From the NCBI GenBank assembly GCA_023393015.1, contig JAEWMY010000058.1:1-6742 (forward strand): a stretch of DNA of 6,742 nt, in the 5' to 3' direction. Positions within the stretch are counted from its first letter, which is position 1. Each line of letters opens with the position of its first letter. The position numbers and the translations under genes are program-made. Under the pieces are notes generated by a model. The model made no database searches. It worked only from the letters and a program-made list of their open reading frames with translations, and had not been told where the DNA came from. This document shows positions 1 to 4,576 of this stretch, one piece after another. Origin of the DNA: Spirochaetota bacterium. GTDB lineage: Bacteria; Spirochaetota; Spirochaetia; Treponematales; Treponemataceae.

Positions 1-3
1 TTT

Positions 4-351
4 TGGAGATGGGGGGAGTCGAACCCCCGTCCTGAAGCACGATGCAGGGGCTTCTACAGGTTTAGCGGCGCGAGGTGGTTGTCGGGATTCGGTGGCAGCG
101 CCGCAAGCGTCGAATCCGTATCCAGAAGTTGTTTCCCTCCCCCCGTTCTGGCCCAAGGGTCGGTAAGCCCCGATTGGCGTCGGAACACCGGGCGCTTCGG
201 AGCAGCATCGCCCGGGTTCCGCGCTCCGCTACTTACGCGGCGAGAGCGTAACTGTCGTTTTCGGCAGTTATAGGTTTTGCCCGTTCAGAGGACAGGCAAC
301 CTCACCTGCGGCCCAAGCACCGGTCACCACAGTCGAAACCGGTGCACCCCC
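4..351 (-). ncRNA. ssrA: transfer-messenger RNA (tmRNA), one-piece
   Basis: tmRNA rescues stalled ribosomes: it enters the empty A site as an alanyl-tRNA mimic with SmpB, then supplies a short reading frame that tags the nascent peptide for proteolysis. Seen on the minus strand: the 5' end GGGGGTG (351-345) pairs over 7 bp, with two G-U pairs, with CATCTCC (11-5). The T arm is GGGGG/CCCCC (28-24 with 16-12) around the loop TTCGACT. The conserved GGTTTCGAC lies at 340-332. The tag frame is at 265-233, followed by a hairpin around its stop (CCGC/GCGG). Pseudoknot-type helices follow, for example CCGGGCG/CGCCCGG (215-209 with 194-188) and CGGATTCG-type pairing (117-111 with 91-85). The mature length of about 348 nt is normal. 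Position 4 is the discriminator A and the next bases are AAA, so the 3' CCA appears not to be encoded. It is divergent from rlpA. Identity is very secure; the ends are inferred from the acceptor stem. Confidence 0.96.
233..265 (-). other. tmRNA tag reading frame, AENDSYALAA plus stop
   Basis: Reading from GCC at 265-263 gives Ala-Glu-Asn-Asp-Ser-Tyr-Ala-Leu-Ala-Ala and then TAA at 235-233. The YALAA ending is the classic ClpXP/ClpAP-type degron, and the 10-residue length matches the E. coli tag ANDENYALAA. GCC lies about 87 nt from the tmRNA 5' end, close to the E. coli resume position (90), with U and A at -5 and -4 as expected. An upstream in-frame GCA would give AKPIT plus this tag, but it sits in GGGCAAAACC, which looks like the 3' strand of pseudoknot 1 pairing with GGTTGCC, so GCC is preferred. 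Confidence 0.88.
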
Positions 352-374
352 AAGGACTCGTCGATACCGCGGTA

Positions 375-403
375 AAGTTACGATTAATGCGTCCCGTTGT
401 CAA
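375..403 (-). promoter_or_regulatory. sigma70-type promoter of ssrA
   Basis: On the minus strand a perfect -35 box TTGACA (403-398) is followed by a 17-nt spacer and a weak -10 box TAACTT (380-375, 3 of 6 consensus). A start about 7 nt further on, near 368, would give a precursor leader of about 17 nt before the mature tmRNA 5' end at 351, consistent with RNase P trimming. The position and perfect -35 support the call; the -10 match is poor. Confidence 0.55.
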
Positions 404-477
404 GCAATACCGCCCTCAAGCCGCCGCCCTCTTACGTCGATACAGAGGTAACGGCGTCGCTTCGACGGGACGCCAAC

Positions 478-482
478 GGGAG
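478..482 (+). promoter_or_regulatory. Shine-Dalgarno site of rlpA
   Basis: GGGAG lies 7 nt before the ATG at 490. It fixes the start of the RlpA gene at 490 rather than at the upstream in-frame TTG at 397, which has no such site and would put a 31-residue non-signal extension before an obvious signal peptide. Confidence 0.75.
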
Positions 483-489
483 ATTGACC

Positions 490-1278
490 ATGACCACACG
501 CCTGTTCCGCGCCGCGCTTTCCTGCGCGCTTCTTTCAACCTTGGCCGTTTCGGGAGCCTTCGCGCAAAGCCAGATAGTCAAACTCGAGGCGGTCGCCTCG
601 TACTACGCGGAGGATTTCCACGGACGGCCGACATCGAGCGGGGAACTTTTCGACATGAACGCCCTGACCGCCGCGCACAAGACGCTGCCGTTCGGAACCA
701 TGCTCGAGGTCACGAACCTCGAAAACGGAAAAAAGGTCATCGTACGGGTTAACGACCGGGGGCCGTTTGTCCCGAACCGCGAAATCGACGTCTCGAAACG
801 GGCCGCAGCGGAACTCGACATGATCAAGACCGGGGTAGCACGGGTCTCGATTCGCACCGTGAGCGGATTCGACGCCGCGGCGACGGTAGCCGCGACCTCG
901 TCGAATCAACCGGAGCCCGGAACGACTACCGTAACGATCAGAACGGCGGGCCCCGCGGGTACCGTAACGCCGACGAACGACGTGAAACGCCAGGATACCG
1001 CGGGAACGCCCGGTGTCGCGGTAACGACGATGACCGGACGCTCCGCCGATTCGGAATACCGCTGGCGAATCCAGCTCGGCTCGTTCCGGCGCGAGGACAA
1101 CGCGACCCGACTCGTCGTCAAACTGAGAAGCGAGGGATTCAACCCCTCCTTCGAGACCTCGGGATCGATGACCCGGGTGGTTCTCGCCGGCATATCCGAC
1201 GCGGAACTCGCCTCGACGCGGCGAAAGCTCGACTCCGCGGGCTACGGAGAGTACCTCGTACGTAAAGAAACCCGGTAA
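490..1278 (+). CDS. rlpA: secreted RlpA-family septal ring lytic transglycosylase with SPOR domain
   Basis: 262 aa. RlpA proteins cleave glycan strands that lack stem peptides, usually at the septum. Residues 1-25 form a Sec signal peptide (Arg4/Arg7, hydrophobic 8-20) with a likely cut at AFA|QS after residue 25. There is no lipobox at the processing site, so this is probably a soluble periplasmic protein rather than a lipoprotein like E. coli RlpA. Residues about 33-122 are the double-psi beta-barrel, with ASYYAEDFHGR, TAAHKTLPFG, VNDRGPF and REIDVS. His63 and Asp89 match the catalytic His and Asp of active RlpA. Residues 125-188 are a Thr/Ala/Pro/Gly-rich linker. Residues about 191-258 look like a SPOR domain (RWRIQLGSFRREDNA ... 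YLVRKE), which binds denuded septal glycan. The start is chosen from GGGAG 7 nt upstream plus the signal peptide. The gene is divergent from ssrA; the helicase ATG follows 45 nt after its stop. SPOR is assigned by pattern. Confidence 0.9.
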   Translation: MTTRLFRAALSCALLSTLAVSGAFAQSQIVKLEAVASYYAEDFHGRPTSSGELFDMNALTAAHKTLPFGTMLEVTNLENGKKVIVRVNDRGPFVPNREIDVSKRAAAELDMIKTGVARVSIRTVSGFDAAATVAATSSNQPEPGTTTVTIRTAGPAGTVTPTNDVKRQDTAGTPGVAVTTMTGRSADSEYRWRIQLGSFRREDNATRLVVKLRSEGFNPSFETSGSMTRVVLAGISDAELASTRRKLDSAGYGEYLVRKETR

Positions 1279-1298
1279 ACCTTCCCTATTCATTCAAT

Positions 1299-1328
1299 TT
1301 CATTTGTGGTACACTCGCCACAAATGAA
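1299..1328. promoter_or_regulatory. 30-bp inverted repeat over the helicase start codon
   Basis: The left arm TTCATTTGTGG (1299-1309) and right arm CCACAAATGAA (1318-1328) are exact reverse complements over 11 bp, separated by the 8-nt spacer TACACTCG. The spacer carries a -10-like TACACT, and the right arm contains the helicase ATG (1324-1326). It could be a repressor operator, or an RNA hairpin that buries the start codon in read-through transcripts from rlpA. There is no T-run after it on either strand, so it is not an intrinsic terminator. The symmetry is certain; the function is inferred. Confidence 0.65.
1310..1315 (+). promoter_or_regulatory. putative -10 box TACACT of the helicase gene
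   Basis: TACACT matches TATAAT at 4 of 6 positions and lies 8 nt before the ATG, in the most AT-rich stretch of the area (1287-1335). The best -35 candidate at 17-nt spacing, TATTCA (1287-1292), is weak. A start at the usual distance would fall at or next to the ATG itself, giving a leaderless mRNA. Confidence 0.3.
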
Positions 1329-3447
1329 TTTTACCGACTTTACCCTAGATGGCGGGCTCCAGGAAGGACTCGCCGAAGCAGGTTACGTAACCTGCATGCC
1401 TGTCCAGGAACAGGTTCTGAAAACCGGCCTCGAAGGGGCCGACCTCTACGTCCAGTCCCAAACCGGGACGGGCAAAACGGCCGCGTATCTCGTCACGATC
1501 CTCCAGCGGCTCGTCAGTGATCCCGCCCTCTCCGGCAAAAAGGCGCTCATCATGGTTCCCACCCGCGAACTCGCGGTCCAGGTGGAGGAAGAAGCGCGCA
1601 TCCTCGGCTCCTGCATGAAGCTCAAATCGGCGAGCTTCTACGGCGGCGTCGGCTACGGCCGGCAGATCGAGCTCCTGAAAGAGGGCATGGACATCATCAT
1701 CGGTACGCCCGGGCGCGTGATCGACCTGCAGGAATCGGGCCAGATGGACCTCTCGAAGGTCGCGTTCCTCGTCATAGACGAGGCTGACCGGATGTTCGAC
1801 ATGGGCTTTTACCCGGATTTGAGGACCCTCATCAGGGTCCTTCCGAAATCCGAGGCCCGCCAGACGATGCTCTTCAGCGCGACGCTGAACGCCTCCGTGA
1901 AGAACCTCGCGTGGGAATACACGAACAACGCCAAGGAAGTCACGATCGAGGCCGAAAACGTGACCGTCGACGAGATCGACCAGCTTCTCTTCCACGTGTC
2001 GAGCGACCAGAAGATGAAGCTCCTTCTCGGACTCCTCAAGAAGGAGAACCCGTCGAGCGTCATCGTCTTTTGCAACACGAAGCGCATGAGCGAGGTCGTG
2101 TCGAAGCGCCTCAGGATCAACGGATACGAGGCCGACTTCATCATCGGAGACCTGCCGCAGTCCAAGCGTCTGCAGGTGATCGACTCCTTCAAGTCGGGAT
2201 CGCTCAGGATGCTCGTCGCGACTGACGTCGCGGCGCGCGGAATCGACGTCGACTCCCTCGCGATGGTCATCAACTACGACCTGCCGAACGAAGCCGAGAA
2301 CTACGTGCACCGCATCGGGCGGACCGCCCGCGCGGGAAAGACCGGCAAGGCCTACTCGTTCTGCTCCGAGCAGGACGTCTACAACCTTCCCGCGATCGAG
2401 AAATACATCGAAGGCAAGGTACCCTCCTGCGTTCCCGGCGAGGAAGACCTCGTCGCGGATCAGAGCGCGCACGTCTATATCCGCACCGACCGCTACGACT
2501 CGGATTACTCCGACGACGACGGCGGATACCGCGGGGGTCGATCCCGCGACGGACGGCAGGGCGGATCCCCGCGTGACGGACGATCCCGCGACGGAAGGTC
2601 ACGCGACGGACGCTCGGGCAGACCCTCGCGCGACGGAAGGTCACGCGACGGACGAAGTCCCGGCAGGGGCGATTCGCGAGCGGGAGAGCGCCGACCCGAG
2701 TCGGCGCGACCGGCGCCCGTCCGCGCGACCGAAGGACAGGACATGGCCGCGGGCGACGCGGCGGCCGAGGCGCGCGCGGGAAGCTACGTCGAACGCGAAC
2801 GCGCGGGCGTCGCGCGGGGACGGGGACGCACGGGCGGCGGGCACTTCGGCGACGCCGGAGCCCGCACGGTCAACGTACAGGGACGCGGTCGCAGACAGGG
2901 CGGCGACGCCGGCGAACGCGACCTCTCGCGCATGAGCTTCGAACAGCGAATGTCCTACTATAAAAACAAATACGGTTCGGAAGACGCGGCTCGCGCCGCC
3001 GCACAGCAGCACGAGGGGCTCCCCCGTGACGAAGCCGCGCGCGAGGAAGGCGGACGCCGATCCGACCGCTCGCCCAAGCGCGATCAGGCGCGGACGGCCG
3101 ACCGGAGACCCGATTCGCGGGGAGAGCGGACGGAGACCCGGGGCGGACGCCAAACCGGACAGAACCGCGCGTCGGGCCCGCAGCGCCCGGGCGCCGGACG
3201 ACAGGAACGCCCGCCGCGTGACGACCAAGGTCGTGGCGACCAAGGTCGCGGCGACATTGGTCGCAGACAACAGTCGCGGCCGACCGCCGGCAAGCCGAAT
3301 CGCGATCAGCGAGGACCGGACCGGGGACAACGCTCGCGAACCGGGACTCCGCGCCAGGGACGGGACGCGCCGCGCGCGGACTCCCCGGCGAAAACGGCCA
3401 AGAAAGCCGGCATCGGCGGCCTTCTGAAGAAGCTGTTCGGAAAATAA
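1324..3447 (+). CDS. DEAD-box ATP-dependent RNA helicase with long RG/RD-rich C-terminal tail
   Basis: 707 aa; an ATP-dependent RNA duplex remodeler of the RhlE/DeaD/CsdA type, acting in the cytoplasm on ribosome assembly or RNA turnover. All core motifs are present: Q motif CMPVQ (Gln28; Met where Thr/Ser is usual), motif I SQTGTGKT (45-52), Ia PTREL (79-83), Ib GTPGR (127-131), II DEAD (152-155), III SAT (185-187), IV VIVFC (246-250), V ATDVAARGID (299-308) and VI HRIGRTARAG (329-338). From about residue 398 the protein is low-complexity and rich in Arg, Gly, Asp and Ser, with RDGRS repeats (about 406-450). Within it sit an ordered-looking island, MSFEQRMSYYKNKYG (537-551), and a basic hydrophobic end, GIGGLLKKLFGK. 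Such tails usually bind RNA without sequence specificity and promote condensate formation. The ATG at 1324 is chosen over the in-frame GTG at 1306 because the Q-motif leader FTDFTLDGGL begins there. No Shine-Dalgarno sequence precedes either start. A terminator follows. The exact subfamily is not resolved. Confidence 0.93.
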   Translation: MNFTDFTLDGGLQEGLAEAGYVTCMPVQEQVLKTGLEGADLYVQSQTGTGKTAAYLVTILQRLVSDPALSGKKALIMVPTRELAVQVEEEARILGSCMKLKSASFYGGVGYGRQIELLKEGMDIIIGTPGRVIDLQESGQMDLSKVAFLVIDEADRMFDMGFYPDLRTLIRVLPKSEARQTMLFSATLNASVKNLAWEYTNNAKEVTIEAENVTVDEIDQLLFHVSSDQKMKLLLGLLKKENPSSVIVFCNTKRMSEVVSKRLRINGYEADFIIGDLPQSKRLQVIDSFKSGSLRMLVATDVAARGIDVDSLAMVINYDLPNEAENYVHRIGRTARAGKTGKAYSFCSEQDVYNLPAIEKYIEGKVPSCVPGEEDLVADQSAHVYIRTDRYDSDYSDDDGGYRGGRSRDGRQGGSPRDGRSRDGRSRDGRSGRPSRDGRSRDGRSPGRGDSRAGERRPESARPAPVRATEGQDMAAGDAAAEARAGSYVERERAGVARGRGRTGGGHFGDAGARTVNVQGRGRRQGGDAGERDLSRMSFEQRMSYYKNKYGSEDAARAAAQQHEGLPRDEAAREEGGRRSDRSPKRDQARTADRRPDSRGERTETRGGRQTGQNRASGPQRPGAGRQERPPRDDQGRGDQGRGDIGRRQQSRPTAGKPNRDQRGPDRGQRSRTGTPRQGRDAPRADSPAKTAKKAGIGGLLKKLFGK
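2587..2654 (+). repeat. 26-bp direct repeat pair encoding RDGRS repeats
   Basis: The 26 bases at 2587-2612 recur exactly at 2629-2654. The offset is 42 nt, or 14 codons, so the copies stay in frame. They sit inside a larger set of degenerate units (about 2538-2660) coding for RDGRS in the helicase tail. The near-identical DNA, not only protein, points to recent tandem duplication or slippage. Confidence 0.85.
3222..3266 (+). repeat. three tandem 15-bp units in the helicase tail
   Basis: The units CGACCAAGGTCGTGG, CGACCAAGGTCGCGG and CGACATTGGTCGCAG follow each other at 3222, 3237 and 3252. They code for DQGRG-DQGRG-DIGRR type steps, keep the reading frame, and are separate in sequence from the RDGRS block. 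Confidence 0.8.
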
Positions 3448-3478
3448 ACCAGACCCGACGCACCCGTCGAGGTTATAG

Positions 3479-3511
3479 AAACCCGTCCGCCGCGCGCGCG
3501 ACGGGTTTTTT
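3479..3511 (+). terminator. intrinsic terminator after the helicase gene
   Basis: AAACCCGTC (3479-3487) pairs perfectly over 9 bp with GACGGGTTT (3500-3508), around a 12-nt GC-only loop that can itself fold, and a run of six T ends at 3511. It lies 31 nt after the helicase stop and 25 nt before the transporter ATG, so it should largely separate the two transcripts. Confidence 0.88.
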
Positions 3512-3536
3512 GTAAAGGCGCGAAAAAGGCAGAATC

Positions 3537-4445
3537 ATGAGACGGCGTCTCTCGAAATTGCAATCCCTTGTTTTCATCCATGTCTCGAACGTCTGTTTCG
3601 CCGCGACAGCGATCGCGGTCAGCGTTCTTTCGTCCGACTTCGACGGATGGTTCACGGCCTTCGCGCGCTTCCTCGTCGGAGCGCTATTCGGATTCGCCCA
3701 CCTTGCCTGGACGCGCGCGCCGTTTCGTGTCGTAAAATTCCGGCCCTGGATCGGAAGGGGTATCTTCGGCGCCCTCGGGATGATCCTCTATTACGTTTCC
3801 ATCGCGCTCGGTACCCCCGGCAGGGCGAGCCTCTTCAACAACAGCTTTCCGGTATTCGTGGCCGTTATCGCCATCGTCGTGCTTCGGGAAACGGTACGAC
3901 CCACGACGATCGCGGGCGTCGCCCTCGCCTTCTCGGGCGTGGCGCTCGTGCTGTGGGACGGCACCGGCGTCAACCTCGCGTCCGACGCGGCGGGTATCGC
4001 GAGCGGTTTTCTCGCGGGAATTTCCTATCACTTCAACAAGCGCGCCTCGCAAACCGAGCATCCCGTAGTGATCTATCTCGGAGTCTGCCTCGTCGGGCTT
4101 CTCGCCACGGCGTATTCGCTTCCGCAGGCGGCAAGCCTCGACACGCGGGCCGTCATACTGCTCGCCGTAGCCGGTCTCGGAGCCTACGCCGCCCAGATCG
4201 CCATCACGATCGGACTCCGTGACATCGCGACGACAGAGGGAAGCGTGCACACCTTTTTGAAAATACCGCTGACCGTCGTCGCGGGACGGGTCGTCCTCGG
4301 CAACGCGATTACCGGGCGCTTCGTCGCCGGCTCCGCGCTCTTGTTCGCGGGACTCATGCTCAATCAGCTAATCATCCGCCCGAAGCGGGCGACGGGGACG
4401 GAGTCGCCGGTCGGGGACTCCCTTGCGGGCGGCTCCCGCCTTTGA
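3537..4445 (+). CDS. EamA/DMT-family transporter, ten predicted membrane helices
   Basis: 302 aa; an inner-membrane drug/metabolite transporter superfamily protein, substrate unknown (members export amino acids, nucleosides and other small metabolites). Hydrophobic segments lie at about 11-32, 38-58, 71-91, 98-116, 124-141, 149-166, 176-194, 205-225, 236-256 and 262-281. This is the ten-helix, two-repeat EamA layout (about 11-140 and 150-280). The first repeat ends with LRETVRPTTIAGVALAFSG, the usual family hallmark after helix 4; the second has TEGSVHTFLKIPLTVVAG followed by VLGNAITGRFVAGSALLFAG. The length is typical. The basic N-terminus MRRRLSK favours a cytoplasmic N-end. AAAGG lies 7 nt before the ATG and supports the start. 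The terminator just upstream argues for a promoter of its own or weak read-through, though no clear promoter fits in the short gap. There is no transport partner or regulator beside it to suggest a substrate. Confidence 0.88.
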   Translation: MRRRLSKLQSLVFIHVSNVCFAATAIAVSVLSSDFDGWFTAFARFLVGALFGFAHLAWTRAPFRVVKFRPWIGRGIFGALGMILYYVSIALGTPGRASLFNNSFPVFVAVIAIVVLRETVRPTTIAGVALAFSGVALVLWDGTGVNLASDAAGIASGFLAGISYHFNKRASQTEHPVVIYLGVCLVGLLATAYSLPQAASLDTRAVILLAVAGLGAYAAQIAITIGLRDIATTEGSVHTFLKIPLTVVAGRVVLGNAITGRFVAGSALLFAGLMLNQLIIRPKRATGTESPVGDSLAGGSRL

Positions 4446-4500
4446 GCGTCGCCGGGCTTTGATCGTCTGCCTCGTTTTTGGCCTTTTTATTCGTAATTTC

Positions 4501-4522
4501 CTATACCTACCGGTAGGTATAG
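4501..4522. promoter_or_regulatory. perfect 22-bp palindrome, TetR-type operator candidate
   Basis: CTATACCTACC (4501-4511) is followed directly by its exact reverse complement (4512-4522), with no spacer. The core ACCTACCGGTAGGT resembles operators of TetR-family repressors, many of which are gapless dyads centred on CCGG or ACCGGT. The right arm runs into TATAGT (4518-4523), a 5-of-6 match to a -10 box, so a bound repressor would cover a promoter. No regulator gene lies in the window. The palindrome is certain; the regulator class is inference. Confidence 0.72.
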
Positions 4523-4540
4523 TGGCCAGAATCCGTGCGG

Positions 4541-4569
4541 TTGCAAGCCTCGCCGCTTTCCGGTATCTT
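4541..4569 (+). promoter_or_regulatory. promoter-like element directly before the ABC-F ATG
   Basis: TTGCAA (4541-4546), a 17-nt spacer and TATCTT (4564-4569) each match the sigma70 boxes at 4 of 6 positions. The -10 box ends 7 nt before the ATG at 4577, so transcription would begin about at the start codon. No Shine-Dalgarno sequence is visible there. The alternative is a start from TATAGT at 4518-4523, leaving a leader of about 45 nt. Confidence 0.35.
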
Positions 4570-4576
4570 ACACCCT

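Larger units (their letters stand above)
4446..4576. other. intergenic control region between the transporter and ABC-F genes
   Basis: These 131 bases are clearly more T-rich than their neighbours at about 4474-4500, with runs of five T at 4475-4479 and 4484-4488 but no convincing hairpin before them. The region holds the 22-bp palindrome at 4501-4522 and a promoter-like element at 4541-4569. No small gene with a plausible start was seen in it. Confidence 0.6.

Noticed and set aside
397..425. TTGTCA on the plus strand as a -35 box for rlpA, sharing the site of the ssrA -35
   Set aside because: At normal spacing the -10 position reads GCCGCC; no usable -10 box is present, so I could not place the rlpA promoter.
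453..474. GGCGTC/GACGCC hairpin just upstream of the rlpA Shine-Dalgarno site
   Set aside because: A six-base GC stem with a 10-nt loop is common by chance at this GC content and has no other support.
397..489. Upstream TTG start for rlpA
   Set aside because: It would put 31 residues before a clear signal peptide and overlaps the ssrA promoter; GGGAG before the ATG at 490 settles the start.
1306..1323. Upstream GTG start for the helicase gene (6 extra residues)
   Set aside because: It has no Shine-Dalgarno sequence and lies inside the left arm of the inverted repeat; the ATG at 1324 begins the normal helicase N-terminus.
1345..2472. A 375-codon open frame on the minus strand opposite the helicase core
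   Set aside because: It is a codon-bias shadow of the helicase; all nine helicase motifs are on the plus strand.
2270..3463. Several Arg-rich open frames on both strands opposite or inside the helicase tail
   Set aside because: The tail's repetitive GC-rich DNA opens all frames; only the frame continuous with the helicase keeps a sensible Asp/Gly/Arg composition and a stop just before the terminator.
4425..4439. GCGGG/CCCGC hairpin at the end of the transporter gene as a terminator
   Set aside because: The stem is only 5 bp, sits inside the coding region and is followed by just three T; the T-runs further on have no hairpin before them.
4535..4576. Upstream GTG start for the ABC-F gene (14 extra residues)
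   Set aside because: The extension (MRLQASPLSGILHP) is unlike the family N-terminus, has no Shine-Dalgarno sequence, and overlaps the promoter-like element.
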